A DNA stretch of 64,000 bases from Bacillota bacterium (lineage in GTDB: Bacteria; Bacillota; Clostridia; Oscillospirales; Ruminococcaceae): the NCBI GenBank assembly GCA_023458875.1, contig JAEWXO010000020.1:1-64000 (forward strand), written 5' to 3'. The notes under the pieces were generated by a model that searched no databases, was not told the origin of the DNA, and saw only the letters and a list, made by a program, of their open reading frames with translations. A program made the translations under genes and the position numbers. Below are positions 1-9,347 of the stretch, piece by piece; position 1 is the stretch's first letter, and the number at the start of each line of letters is the position of its first letter.

Positions 1-109
1 TGTTTTTATTTTCATTATTTATCGGTAAATTGTTTTTATTGTTGCATGAAGTAAATACTGTAAGTGTCAAAATAATTATAATACACATTATAGATTTTTT
101 CTTAAACAT
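1..109 (-). CDS. Lipoprotein, N-terminal fragment (runs off window start)
   Basis: Only the first 36 codons are inside the window. On the minus strand an ATG at 109 follows an AGGAGA ribosome binding site. The peptide starts MFKKKSIM, continues with a run of Ile/Leu/Thr/Val, and reaches VFTSC followed by an Asn/Lys-rich stretch. That is a lipoprotein signal peptide with the lipidated Cys at about residue 22. The same type of start (signal, Cys, NNKK) is seen in the solute-binding lipoprotein at 45.7 kb, so a sugar-binding lipoprotein is possible, but nothing of the mature domain is visible. It lies directly downstream of the AraC gene in the same direction. Confidence 0.6.
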   Translation of the reverse strand, partial: MFKKKSIMCIIIILTLTVFTSCNNKNNLPINNENKN

Positions 110-231
110 AGTTACATTTCTCCTAAACATAATACTGTTTTCTAAAGTAAATTGATTTTTCTCCGGATTAACCGCTGATTCCAGTTTCATTTTAAGGTTT
201 ATATTCCCTTTTAACGCTAACACTACGCTGT

Positions 232-1080
232 TTACAAGCCGAATTTATTATTGAAAAAAGACGGTGCGAGCAGTACTTTATCGTTTGATTCTCTGTACAG
301 TGATGGAGTTACACCTGTTTTTTCTTTAAATTTACCCATGAAATACGTTGCGTTGTTGTAGCCGGTTATTCTGGCAATTTCGTTTATTGAAATATCCGTA
401 GTGCGCAGCAGAGTACATGCAAAGGCTATTCTTCCGTTTATAATATCCTTCATAATACTCACGCCGAATGTCTGACTGTATAAATGCTGAAACCTTGAGC
501 GGCTTACCATAAGGCATTTTGCAAATTCATCTATTGACCAGTCCTTGCCCGGATTTCTGTAAATGCATTCACGTATCCACATAAGCTTTTCAAAGTATAC
601 TCCGGAATTTTTATTGATATTTGCAGGCGGGCTCAGAAATGCGCTTCTTTCTCCGAGCTTATATATAAGCTGACGGAAACAGAGATCAATTGTTTTTTCC
701 TTATAAGCATTTAATGAGTAAAATTCATAGCAGATGCTGCGCATAAAAACCGAGATGTCGGATGAATCAACAATGTCCGTAATTTTGTTGACCGGAAGTC
801 TGACTTCATTTATAACCTTCATATCTTCATCGTCAGGTATAAAATGGCACCAGTCATCGCAGTATGTATCCTGGCTCGCTCTGTAAAAATGCGGATAATG
901 AGGTTCAAACAGTACAAATGAGTTTGCATCTATATTTATTTCTTTGTTGTCTGTATCAGCAGTGCGGAATATTGCAGGGGTTTTTATTATAAGCATCAGC
1001 CAGCTGCCACAGCCTTTAGGTCTGTCAATAATAAAATTACTGTCATGCTTATGATTATATCCTATGTCATAAATTTTCAT
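232..1080 (-). CDS. AraC-family transcriptional regulator
   Basis: 282 residues. The C-terminal part (about 165-265) is an AraC/XylS double helix-turn-helix: DEFAKCLMVSRSRFQHLY forms the first helix-turn-helix and ISINEIARITGYNNATYF the second, ending in the usual F-K-TG-TPS-YR tail. The N-terminal part is a cupin-like effector domain (FVLFEPHYPHFYRA). Such proteins commonly control sugar uptake or polysaccharide-degrading genes. It lies between a lipoprotein gene downstream and a xylanase gene upstream, all on the minus strand, so regulation of plant-polysaccharide use is a reasonable inference. A GAGGTGATG ribosome site precedes the ATG. Confidence 0.9.
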   Translation of the reverse strand: MKIYDIGYNHKHDSNFIIDRPKGCGSWLMLIIKTPAIFRTADTDNKEINIDANSFVLFEPHYPHFYRASQDTYCDDWCHFIPDDEDMKVINEVRLPVNKITDIVDSSDISVFMRSICYEFYSLNAYKEKTIDLCFRQLIYKLGERSAFLSPPANINKNSGVYFEKLMWIRECIYRNPGKDWSIDEFAKCLMVSRSRFQHLYSQTFGVSIMKDIINGRIAFACTLLRTTDISINEIARITGYNNATYFMGKFKEKTGVTPSLYRESNDKVLLAPSFFNNKFGL

Positions 1081-1196
1081 AAAACATCACCTCTGATGCA
1101 TTTTTGGCATTTCAATTAATTTTTCACCTGATAATCTGTTAAATTAAAATCAAAGGAACACCTTATTTGCCTTAATTTCGGGTTTTTATTATATTT

Positions 1197-1225
1197 ATTG
1201 TACCATTGATTGGTTTATTTGTCAA
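1197..1225 (-). promoter_or_regulatory. Sigma-A promoter of the AraC gene
   Basis: On the minus strand TTGACA (1220-1225) is followed after 17 bp by TACAAT (1197-1202). It gives an untranslated leader of about 110 nt before the AraC start at 1080. Confidence 0.65.
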
Positions 1226-1261
1226 CAAATCAGTACCTGTATCTCTACAACAGAGAATAAA

Positions 1262-1302
1262 CGAGCGGGTTCTGCAAAATATTGCAGAACCCGCTCGTTA
1301 TT
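1262..1302 (-). terminator. Strong hairpin terminator after the xylanase gene
   Basis: A perfect inverted repeat (arms ACGAGCGGGTTCTGCAA) lies just 3' of the xylanase stop codon at 1310. The T-run is weak on both sides, but the position fits a terminator for the large minus-strand gene. Confidence 0.75.
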
Positions 1303-1309
1303 AAAAATG

Positions 1310-4300
1310 TCAGTTAAATGACCATGAATCAAATTCAAGCTGACCGCTGAAAATAAAGTATATATCCTGTTTTCCGCTTATTCCGGATACAGGTGCTGTT
1401 ATTTCAGTGATACCGTTTGTCTTAGGTATTTCGATATAGCCTGCTGCTTTGTTTGATGTACCTGTTGTACATACCTTGATTGCAGCGCCGTTTACTGAGG
1501 AAACACGTACTGTAATTGTGGATGCACCCTTTGAGAAGTCCACACCGGAAACCTTTATCCAGTCGCCTGCTTCAACATTTGAGATAACAGTATTTCCTAC
1601 ACCACTTACATTAATTCCACCCTGGTTTGAAATGGTTTCTGCCTGATTTACCTTGTAAGGATCTACTGATTTAAGCTGAGGTACGCCAGCCATTGTACCC
1701 TTTAAAGTATCTATCTTTCCGTTTGTAACGGTGAGCTTGTCAACATGTGAGCTTCTGTAATTGAGCTGAACTCCCATTGCCTTTTCAAGACCTCTTGAAT
1801 GATAGAACATGTAGAGCTGGTTTTTAAAGCTGACAATACAGTGATGGTTATTTCCGACACTTCCAAAATCACTTCCGAATGTACCCGGATTAGCAAAGAA
1901 CTGTGATTCGAATTTGAAAGGTCCGAGAGGACTGTCACTTGTCATATATGCAATTGTTCCGTTGCTGAGACCGTACTGATTTCCGCCTGTATCCCAGTTT
2001 GTACAATATGAATAATAATATTTGTTGCCTATCTTATTTATTCCCGCATCCTCAAACAAATAAGGTGCATCAATCATAACCGGTGTACCTGCCAGACTTG
2101 TCATATCATCACCAAGCTTTACAGCTCTTGCAGTTTTAGGATTTGCATTCTGACCTGTAGGAACACCGCCACCGAAGTAAAGGTATCCTGTACCGTCATC
2201 ATCAACGAGTACAGCCGGGTCAAACAGCCATGTAACGTCATTGCAGTTAGGTGTTGAACGTGAGATAAGTGCTTTTCCGATAGGATCCTTCCAAGGACCT
2301 GTAGGACTGTCACTTGTAAGCACACCTATGCCGTTTGCATTGTTTGCAAAGTAAAGGAAGAACTGTTCTTTGCCGTTGATTTTTTTGTGTGCCGCACATG
2401 GAGCCCATGAGAAGCCTGCCCATTTTGCCGCACCGTTCTGACCTGCTGCCGGAATTGCACCGTGGTCTGTCCAGTTAATAAGGTCGTCTGATGACAGGCA
2501 GTTTATTGTCTGTACATTGTATGAGTTTTCTACAAGTGAACCGTTTTTATATTCAAATGCATCATTTGTCATATATACATAAACCCTGCCGTTGTATTCC
2601 ATTACACCCGGGTCAGCGCCGAATCTCTGTGACATAAGAGGGTTGTTGTATGTTTTGTATGACTGTGCTATTTTAACGCCTGCAAAAAGAGAATCCATTT
2701 TTGCTGTATCAGGATTTGTGATTACAGTTCCGGGATTTGTTGTTTCTGAAGGTCTAGTCGTATCTGAAGGTCCCGGATCAGATGTCTTCGGTCCCAGCGT
2801 TACAGGGTCCTTCATAATATACTGTTTCAGATGTGCAAGGTCTGCAAGGTCAACATTGCCGTCACCTGTAACATCTGCTCTTTTAATCTGATCTTCAGAA
2901 AGATCCATACTGTCAAGAAGATATAATGAAAGATATGTAAGGTCTGTAATGTCAACCATTTTATCACCTGTTACATCTCCGTACATCAGATCTGTTGCAG
3001 GAGGTCCGGAAGGAGATACTGATTTGATTTTGTCCTTCTGAGCCCCGATAGCCTCATCAACGTAAAAATCAATAAGATTTTCAGGAGTTTCAATATAAAG
3101 CTGCATATCGGTTGCATCGTCAGGAATAGTATAGCTTGAATTCAGAAGCTGTGTCCATGTTCCCTTTTTAACCTCTGCAGAAGCAACAGGTGAATAGCAT
3201 GTTTCGCCTGTTGAGTCAATATACTGAAGCTTCATAAGTATTTCCTCGCTTGAACCGCTGTTCTGCATTACCATTGCACTGAAAGCATATGTACTTCCGG
3301 CTCTGAACGCCTTAGGGTCAAGTGATATTGTCGCACCGTTCCATGCGTCTGTACGGCCAGATACAAGGATACTTCCCTTGCCCTGATAGTAAGCAGATGT
3401 GTTCTGTTCTACTGCTGCCGGTCCTCTGCCCGTCCAGCTGTCGGTTCCGCTTTCAAATGTTGAACGGAAATAATATCCGTTCGCATCAGGCTCTACCGGA
3501 GGCGGCGGTGTTGTGGTTGTTGTCGTTGTTGATACATTTGATCCTGAAGAAAGTGATGCTATCGCGTCATAAGCCGGTTTTGGCTTGTTGTTTGTATCGA
3601 ACAGAAGAGGCGCATTTTCTGTTTTGATCCATGTGTTTGAATCGTTAGGTCCCCAGATACATATAGCTGTTACTTTTCCTGCATTTCCCTTGTTTATATC
3701 AAGAGCAGCCTGGAATATAGCCTTGTATTTTGAAGCCTGCTGGTCAAGTGAGAATTTTCCGCCTTCTGTACTCATATCAAGCTCTGTAATCTGAACCTGA
3801 CATCCTATAGCAGCATATTTTTTTAGCGCTGTTGTATAGCTGCTGAGTCCGCTGAATCCGCTTGAGTCTGCATTTACGTGTGACTGCATTCCGACACCGT
3901 CAAGCAGTCCTTTTTTATAAAGTGACTCGCACATTGAAGCGATACTGTCTCTCTTGTGATCCCAGTATTCATTATAATCGTTATAGAAAAGACTGCAGCC
4001 TTTCGGTGCATATTGTCTTGCATATGTAAATGCTTTTTCAACAAAGCTGTTATCTCCGTAGATCTGTACCCAAGGAGATTTTCCGTCTCCGTAACCCGGT
4101 AATCTCGCACCACCGTTATTTTTGGTTCTGTTACTGTCATCACTTACACATTCGTTACATACGTCATATGCGTAGAGATCAAGATTCGGGTACTGAGTTT
4201 TAATTGCGGAGAAAAGATTTTTAATATAGCTTTCCAGACGCTGATTCATTACGTCTTTACTTACCCAGGAACCGTTGTCGTTGAAATTTTCTTTAAAGAA

Positions 4301-5167
4301 CCACTGTGGTGTCTGACTGTGCCATACAAGTGTATGACCTCTTACGCCGATATTGTTTTTTGCACAGAAGTCAAGAATACTTGCAGCACCGCTTAATGAT
4401 ACACCGATATTAGTTCCGTTTGATGTAGACTTTGCCAGTGTGGAATCAGGCTTCATTTCATTTTCACATGTAATACTGTTAAAATCCTTCAGAATTGTTG
4501 CAGTAATAGTGGAATTTCTTATAGTGCCTGAATTCAGTATGTTTCCTACTCTGAAATTGCCTGCAAATCTGTCCTTAAGTCCGTAATCGTTTTCAGCCGC
4601 TCCAACAGAATTATAACCTGCTTTTTTCTGCCCGGTTATTTTTACATTGTCAAATCTGAAATCGTTTGTGCTGTCTGTTGAAATGGAAACCGTAAGGTCA
4701 GTCGCATTTTCAGGTGCTGCATAATCAGCATAAATCTCTGTCCATTTTCCGCACTTTACTTCCTTTGATGCAAGCTCAACTGTTTTACTTGTCAGTCCGT
4801 CATCATCGGAATACGAAAGATTGAATCTGAAATTGTCTGATTCGATTGAATCCTGGTAAACAAATACACTGTAATGATATTGTATACCTCCGTCAATGTA
4901 GAACCCCTTTTGCGAATACGCGCCGTCTGATGCTGATTGTCTGCCTGAAACGAGCATACCTCTCGAATTGTCGCAGCCAATGCCGTCAGCAGCCTCAAGT
5001 AACGTAAGATCACCGTAATTTGTCCATCCTTCGTAGCTTACCTCAAAATCATTTGATACAAATTCACAGTCAGCATGTGTAATCTGGTCAAATGAAGGAA
5101 AGAAAGACATTGATCCGGCAATCATAGTTAACGAAATGACTGCTGCAGAAATTCTTTTTACTTTCAT
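1310..5167 (-). CDS. Modular cellulosomal xylanase: CBM22-GH10-CBM22-dockerin-GH43-CBM6
   Basis: 1285 residues, secreted (signal peptide, likely cleavage after THA at 32). Modules in order: CBM22-like (about 36-178); GH10 endoxylanase (about 185-540) with HTLVWHSQTPQW, acid/base Glu339 in DVCNE and nucleophile Glu462 in ITELD; Thr/Pro linker; second CBM22-like (about 566-710); dockerin (about 728-787) with two Ca-binding repeats starting GDVTGD and ADVTGDGN; Ser/Thr/Pro linker; GH43 (about 836-1130) with catalytic Asp in GADPGVM; and a C-terminal CBM6-like module (about 1155-1285) ending in FDSWSFN. It should cut the xylan backbone and remove arabinose or xylose side units in one chain, docked to a cellulosomal scaffoldin. 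The GH10 acid/base motif has Cys where many relatives have Val. GH43 substrate (arabinoxylan or xylo-oligomers) cannot be decided from sequence. Confidence 0.93.
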   Translation of the reverse strand: MKVKRISAAVISLTMIAGSMSFFPSFDQITHADCEFVSNDFEVSYEGWTNYGDLTLLEAADGIGCDNSRGMLVSGRQSASDGAYSQKGFYIDGGIQYHYSVFVYQDSIESDNFRFNLSYSDDDGLTSKTVELASKEVKCGKWTEIYADYAAPENATDLTVSISTDSTNDFRFDNVKITGQKKAGYNSVGAAENDYGLKDRFAGNFRVGNILNSGTIRNSTITATILKDFNSITCENEMKPDSTLAKSTSNGTNIGVSLSGAASILDFCAKNNIGVRGHTLVWHSQTPQWFFKENFNDNGSWVSKDVMNQRLESYIKNLFSAIKTQYPNLDLYAYDVCNECVSDDSNRTKNNGGARLPGYGDGKSPWVQIYGDNSFVEKAFTYARQYAPKGCSLFYNDYNEYWDHKRDSIASMCESLYKKGLLDGVGMQSHVNADSSGFSGLSSYTTALKKYAAIGCQVQITELDMSTEGGKFSLDQQASKYKAIFQAALDINKGNAGKVTAICIWGPNDSNTWIKTENAPLLFDTNNKPKPAYDAIASLSSGSNVSTTTTTTTPPPPVEPDANGYYFRSTFESGTDSWTGRGPAAVEQNTSAYYQGKGSILVSGRTDAWNGATISLDPKAFRAGSTYAFSAMVMQNSGSSEEILMKLQYIDSTGETCYSPVASAEVKKGTWTQLLNSSYTIPDDATDMQLYIETPENLIDFYVDEAIGAQKDKIKSVSPSGPPATDLMYGDVTGDKMVDITDLTYLSLYLLDSMDLSEDQIKRADVTGDGNVDLADLAHLKQYIMKDPVTLGPKTSDPGPSDTTRPSETTNPGTVITNPDTAKMDSLFAGVKIAQSYKTYNNPLMSQRFGADPGVMEYNGRVYVYMTNDAFEYKNGSLVENSYNVQTINCLSSDDLINWTDHGAIPAAGQNGAAKWAGFSWAPCAAHKKINGKEQFFLYFANNANGIGVLTSDSPTGPWKDPIGKALISRSTPNCNDVTWLFDPAVLVDDDGTGYLYFGGGVPTGQNANPKTARAVKLGDDMTSLAGTPVMIDAPYLFEDAGINKIGNKYYYSYCTNWDTGGNQYGLSNGTIAYMTSDSPLGPFKFESQFFANPGTFGSDFGSVGNNHHCIVSFKNQLYMFYHSRGLEKAMGVQLNYRSSHVDKLTVTNGKIDTLKGTMAGVPQLKSVDPYKVNQAETISNQGGINVSGVGNTVISNVEAGDWIKVSGVDFSKGASTITVRVSSVNGAAIKVCTTGTSNKAAGYIEIPKTNGITEITAPVSGISGKQDIYFIFSGQLEFDSWSFN

Positions 5168-5221
5168 TAAAACTTCACTCCATTCAAAATAAGTCCTTAT
5201 AAATGTTAACTTATGTATCTA

Positions 5222-5249
5222 ATTATAACAGTACAATTATATAAGTCAA
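5222..5249 (-). promoter_or_regulatory. Promoter of the modular xylanase
   Basis: On the minus strand TTGACT (5244-5249), 16 bp spacer, then TATAAT (5222-5227). The block around it (TTAATTGAC, then an AT-rich spacer with ACAATT on the plus strand) closely resembles the promoter of the dockerin esterase gene at 53.5 kb. Confidence 0.75.
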
Positions 5250-5410
5250 TTAACAAAAGTGCTACATTTACTAAACTATTATGCTAATATGTTATAATTA
5301 GATAACAAAATGTATCCTCTATTGCCACAAAAACTAGTTAAAATATATAAAGTTCAGTGTTTTAAAATCAGCAACATATACAATATTTCCCTCTGGTTTT
5401 ACACCCCGTA

Positions 5411-5477
5411 TGAATGCCCGAAGGTTAAAAGCGCGACCGGAAAGTCCAGCCGAATCGTGCCGGATTGAAACTCCTGC
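5411..5477 (+). repeat. Dispersed two-hairpin repeat, divergent copy 1
   Basis: Contains GCGCGACCGGAAAGTCC, then AATCGTGCCGGATT, then GAAACTCCTGC. The order (GACCGSAAAG loop, AATC/GATT hairpin, GAAA-y-CCTGC tail) matches the copies at 48.9 and 51.7 kb, but the first stem is eroded. Confidence 0.6.
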
Positions 5478-5551
5478 ATAATCATTATTTTCCCATATGG
5501 GCTGAATAGAAATAGTATATGCAATATTTTTCTCTAATTTTTTTGTACATC

Positions 5552-5580
5552 TTGATAAATAAAGTAGTTTATGATATACT
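5552..5580 (+). promoter_or_regulatory. Promoter of the HD-domain gene
   Basis: TTGATA (5552-5557), 17 bp spacer, TATACT (5575-5580), about 56 bp before the start codon. Confidence 0.7.
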
Positions 5581-5636
5581 GTATTTATCCGAATAAGTCA
5601 TGTAACAACCGAATAGAAGTGAGGAATGACTAAAAT

Positions 5637-6155
5637 ATGCTCAATGCCATAGGATCAAAAAAAAATCTGCTAAACAATGAACTAAGTAACGGATACTTCA
5701 ACACTGTAAGTGACCTTATTGAAAACGAAATGGTGCTCAAAATGAAAAATTTTACTCAGCACGGCTTCACATCTACATTTCAACACTGTGTAAACGTCTC
5801 ATACTATAACTACAAGCTATGCAAATTCTTCAGGCTGAATGCAAGAGCAGGCGCAAGAGCAGGACTTTTACACGACTTCTTTCTTTATGACTGGCATACA
5901 TGTAAAAAAGACAGCGGAAACAAGCTTCACGGAATAACCCATCCCAAGGTCGCACTTTCCAATGCAAGCGAACACTTTTACCTTAACGCCTGTGAAAAGG
6001 ATATAATTCTTAAGCATATGTTTCCACTTACAATATCACTGCCAAACTATAAAGAAACATTTATAATCGTACTTGTTGATAAGTACTGCGGTCTGATTGA
6101 AACTGCCGCAAATGTACTCAGAATAGTATCCCGTAAAGTTGCATCAGTTCATTAA
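5637..6155 (+). CDS. HD-domain phosphohydrolase-like protein
   Basis: 172 residues, cytosolic. It shows the HD metal-binding pattern: His in QHCVNV, the HD pair in LLHDFFLYDWH, a following GITHPK His, and Asp in VDKYC. The HD superfamily hydrolyses phosphomonoesters or nucleotides; the substrate is not known here. The sequence ARAGARAG just before the HD pair is a small internal duplication. It is a single gene with its own promoter and a bidirectional terminator, flanked by genes on the other strand. The ribosome site (GTGAGGA) is rather far (about 12 nt) from the ATG. Confidence 0.8.
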   Translation: MLNAIGSKKNLLNNELSNGYFNTVSDLIENEMVLKMKNFTQHGFTSTFQHCVNVSYYNYKLCKFFRLNARAGARAGLLHDFFLYDWHTCKKDSGNKLHGITHPKVALSNASEHFYLNACEKDIILKHMFPLTISLPNYKETFIIVLVDKYCGLIETAANVLRIVSRKVASVH

Positions 6156-6199
6156 AAATATTCCGGAGTAAAACATATGTTTTATTCCGGAATATTTTT
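6156..6199. terminator. Bidirectional terminator between HD gene and ysxC
   Basis: Near-perfect inverted repeat with arms AAAAATATTCCGGA and TCCGGAATATTTTT around an ACATATGT centre. A-run and T-run on opposite sides serve both converging genes. The left end starts at the HD stop and the right end overlaps the ysxC stop. Confidence 0.9.
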
Positions 6200-6815
6200 A
6201 TTCTTTTTCTGTTTCAGATGCCTCGTCAAGTGATGCCTGTGCCGTTTCCTCTATAATTTTTCTTACCTCTTCCACGCCCTCAAATGTCTGGGATGAAAAA
6301 GGAACAACATGTATGTCTTCAAAGCAGGGAATTGTCTCTTTGAATTTTTCCGTCATTGCCGTCCTGTTTGTCTTATTGAGCTTGTCGGCCTTTGTAAGTA
6401 TTATAACAAACGGAAGCTCTGAATCAATAAGAAAGTTTATCATATGCAGGTCATCTTCACTCGGCGAATGACGCATGTCAACGAGCAGAAACACAAGCCC
6501 GATATTTCTGTCAGCGTTCAGATATCCTTCAATAAGACCCGACCATCTCTTTTTTTCGGATTTTGATACTTTTGCATATCCGTAACCCGGAAGGTCAACA
6601 AAAAATATTTCCTCAAGCTTATAGAAATTTATTGTCGCTGTTTTTCCCGGAACTGAGCTTACTCTTGCAAGTGACTTACGGTTAAATATTTTATTTATCA
6701 ATGTGGATTTTCCGACATTTGAACGACCTGCAAATACTATTTCAAGGCGCTCTGATTCAGGTATCTGTGAAAAAAGTCCGAAGCATGAATGAAATTCTGC
6801 TTTGTTGTAGTTCAT
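6198..6815 (-). CDS. ysxC: Ribosome biogenesis GTPase YsxC/EngB
   Basis: 205 residues, usual length. G1 GRSNVGKST (30-38), G3 DLPGYGYA (74-81), G4 TKAD (141-144), and the family-typical K-x-K-x-R-W between G3 and G4. It is an essential GTPase needed for late 50S subunit assembly. It is the last gene of the tig-clpP-clpX-lon-ysxC block, as in Bacillus and clostridia. A hairpin lies between lon and this gene, so its level may be partly uncoupled from lon. Confidence 0.96.
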   Translation of the reverse strand: MNYNKAEFHSCFGLFSQIPESERLEIVFAGRSNVGKSTLINKIFNRKSLARVSSVPGKTATINFYKLEEIFFVDLPGYGYAKVSKSEKKRWSGLIEGYLNADRNIGLVFLLVDMRHSPSEDDLHMINFLIDSELPFVIILTKADKLNKTNRTAMTEKFKETIPCFEDIHVVPFSSQTFEGVEEVRKIIEETAQASLDEASETEKE

Positions 6816-6841
6816 ATATTATATTCCTTTCGGTTTTTACT

Positions 6842-6875
6842 AAAACGGACGCACATTGTGCGCCCGTTTTTCTTT
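6842..6875 (-). terminator. Hairpin between lon and ysxC
   Basis: AAAACGG-ACGCACATTGTGCG-CCGTTTTT pattern: a GC-rich stem flanked by A and T runs, able to act on either strand. It probably ends or attenuates lon transcripts before ysxC. Confidence 0.7.
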
Positions 6876-6887
6876 AACTGATCTGAT

Positions 6888-9248
6888 TTAAAGTACCAAT
6901 GCATTATTCAGTACATCTTCAATGTTTTCAGCCAGTATAAATTCGATATTGTTTTTTACTGCATCATCTATTTCTTCAAGATCAGGCTTGTTTTTCTTAG
7001 GAATAATAACTTTTTTTATCCCCTGTTTATATGCAGCCATTGTTTTTTCGCGAAGTCCTCCGATAGGCAGTACCTTTCCGTGAAGTGTTATCTCACCTGT
7101 CATCGCAACATCACTTTTTACCTTGATTCCCGACAGTGCAGAAATCATTGCCGTTATCATTGTAACTCCTGCAGACGGCCCGTCCTTTGGAACAGCACCT
7201 TCAGGCGCATGAATGTGAATGTCCTTGTTTTTATAAAAATCAGGATCTATTGAATACTTGTCATCAACCTTTCTGGCATAACTGACTGCAAGCTTTGCGC
7301 TTTCCTTCATCACATCTCCGAGAGAACCGGTGACTTCAATAGTGCCCTTTCCGTTCATCACAAGAACCTCGAGAGGCATAAGCACGCCTCCTACTGATGT
7401 CCACGCAAGACCGTTTACAAGACCGACCTCGTCATGCTCTGATTTATCGTCATCGAGATATTTTTCAACCCCGAGATACGTGCTTATATTTTCATCTGTA
7501 AAAGTAATTTTCTTTGCATTTCCGTATACGATTTCCCTTGCGGTTTTGCGGCAAAGGGAGCCGATATTTCTTTCAAGATTACGTACACCTGCTTCTTTTG
7601 TATAGGAGTCAATAAGCTTGTATATTCCGTCTTCGGAAATTTTGAACTGAGATGCTTTGAGTCCGTTTTTCTTTATCTGCTTAGGAATGAGATGATTTTG
7701 CGCTATATTAAATTTTTCTTCTCTTGTATAGCTTGTAATGTCTATTATCTCCATACGGTCAAGAAGAGGTGCCGGAATTGTCTGAGTTGAATTTGCCGTT
7801 GTTATAAACATTACCTTACTAAGATCAAAAGGAAGCTCAATAAAGTGATCACGGAACTCCTTATTCTGCTCGCTGTCAAGAACCTCAAGCATCGCTGCAG
7901 AAGGATCTCCCCTGAAATCATTACTCATTTTATCAAGCTCGTCAAACAGTATCAGCGGGTTTTTAGTACCTGCCTGAATCATAGCGTTTATTATTCTTCC
8001 CGGCATTGCACCTACATATGTTTTTCTGTGACCTCTTATATCTGACTCGTCTCTTACACCACCGAGGGATATTCTGGCGTATTTTCTTCCCAGTGCCTTT
8101 GCTATAGATCTGCCGATTGAAGTTTTTCCGACTCCTGGAGGACCCACAAGGCATATTATCTGACCTGTTATATCAGGATTCATCGCATAGACCGCTATAC
8201 TTTCAAGTATACGTTCTTTTACCTTCTTCAGTCCGTAATGATCCTTATCAAGAATTTTTTCTGCTTTTTCAATATTTATTTTTGTCTTTGTTTCTTTATT
8301 CCATGGCAATTCGAGTGCGGTATCCAGATAATTACGTATTACAAATGACTCCTGAGATGATGCCGGCAGCTTTGAAAGACGGTCGGCCTCCCTAAAAAGC
8401 TTCTCTGAAATTTTTTCCGGAAGTCCAAGCTCTTCTATTTTAAAAAAGTAACCTGATGCATCATCCTTTGAGCCGTCATCCTCACCAAGCTGCATGGATA
8501 TTGCCCTCATCTGCTCACGAAGCAGAAAATCCCTTTGATTCTGGTTAATACTCTCCTTGACCTGATTGTGAATCTGATGTTCTATTTCAAGAACCTCTGT
8601 TTCACGATTAAGAATTCCAAATAGAATACTCAGGCGGTTGAATGTATTGTTCTGCTCCAGAAGCTCCTGTTTGTCGGCAAACTGAAAGTTTGCATTAAAA
8701 ACTATATTTTCAAATAAAATCTCCGGATCATCCTGGCACAATATTGATGTTACAAGTTCCATAGGCATACGCGGAACCAGCTGTGAATATTTTTCAAAGA
8801 TATCTTTAACAGACCTTGAAAGTGCTTCAAGCTCCAATTCATCTGCCTTTGAACGGCTGTAATTGTTCACCGGCTTTATTGAAGCTTCATAAAAAGGTTT
8901 ATCATCACCTGTCTGACTAAAATCAACAAGCTTTGCCTTACTTATTCCCTCAACAAGAACTCTTAGGACATCATCCGGAGTTTTAAGAACCTGCCTGATT
9001 TCTGCCAGTACGCCTATTTTATACAGGTCTTCTTTTTTAGGTTCTTCAGCAAAAACATCCTTTTGAGCTATTACAAATATTTTTCTGTCTCTTTTAAGTG
9101 ACTCCTGTATCGCGTTTATTGATGTTTCTCTTACTACATCAAAATGCACCACTAATTTCGGAAATGCTACCACCCCTCTCATTGGGATGACCGGATAAAT
9201 TTCCGGCTCGGTTTTATTGTCTTCAGCATGTTTATCCATATATTTCAC
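6888..9248 (-). CDS. lon: ATP-dependent protease LonA
   Basis: 786 residues, typical LonA. N-terminal substrate-binding domain (about 18-210), coiled middle, AAA+ module with Walker A GPPGVGKT (369-376) and Walker B ILFDELDK, and a C-terminal Ser-Lys protease domain with Ser692 in PKDGPSAG and Lys735 in LREKTMAA. It degrades damaged and regulatory proteins in the cytosol. It has its own promoter (9270-9298) in addition to any read-through from clpX. A terminator lies upstream, between clpX and lon. Confidence 0.98.
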   Translation of the reverse strand: MKYMDKHAEDNKTEPEIYPVIPMRGVVAFPKLVVHFDVVRETSINAIQESLKRDRKIFVIAQKDVFAEEPKKEDLYKIGVLAEIRQVLKTPDDVLRVLVEGISKAKLVDFSQTGDDKPFYEASIKPVNNYSRSKADELELEALSRSVKDIFEKYSQLVPRMPMELVTSILCQDDPEILFENIVFNANFQFADKQELLEQNNTFNRLSILFGILNRETEVLEIEHQIHNQVKESINQNQRDFLLREQMRAISMQLGEDDGSKDDASGYFFKIEELGLPEKISEKLFREADRLSKLPASSQESFVIRNYLDTALELPWNKETKTKINIEKAEKILDKDHYGLKKVKERILESIAVYAMNPDITGQIICLVGPPGVGKTSIGRSIAKALGRKYARISLGGVRDESDIRGHRKTYVGAMPGRIINAMIQAGTKNPLILFDELDKMSNDFRGDPSAAMLEVLDSEQNKEFRDHFIELPFDLSKVMFITTANSTQTIPAPLLDRMEIIDITSYTREEKFNIAQNHLIPKQIKKNGLKASQFKISEDGIYKLIDSYTKEAGVRNLERNIGSLCRKTAREIVYGNAKKITFTDENISTYLGVEKYLDDDKSEHDEVGLVNGLAWTSVGGVLMPLEVLVMNGKGTIEVTGSLGDVMKESAKLAVSYARKVDDKYSIDPDFYKNKDIHIHAPEGAVPKDGPSAGVTMITAMISALSGIKVKSDVAMTGEITLHGKVLPIGGLREKTMAAYKQGIKKVIIPKKNKPDLEEIDDAVKNNIEFILAENIEDVLNNALVL

Positions 9249-9269
9249 CTTCTCTGCTGTAATATATTA

Positions 9270-9298
9270 ATTATATAATACTTCGACCAGTTTTTCAA
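9270..9298 (-). promoter_or_regulatory. lon promoter
   Basis: Minus strand TTGAAA (9293-9298), 17 bp, TATAAT (9270-9275), about 20 bp upstream of the lon start. Confidence 0.75.
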
Positions 9299-9310
9299 GT
9301 ATAAAAAATA

Positions 9311-9343
9311 ATTCCCTCTTGTAAGTACGTAAGAGGGAAACGA
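9311..9343 (-). terminator. clpX terminator
   Basis: Minus strand: TTCCCTCTT stem pairing with AAGAGGGAA, followed by TTATTTTTT, just after the clpX stop. Confidence 0.85.
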
Positions 9344-9347
9344 TATA

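Larger units (their letters stand above)
5168..5636. other. Intergenic region between xylanase and HD gene
   Basis: 469 bp between divergent genes. It holds the xylanase promoter (5222-5249), an AT-rich stretch, one copy of the dispersed two-hairpin repeat (5411-5477) and the promoter of the HD gene (5552-5580). I see no protein-coding frame in it. Confidence 0.7.
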
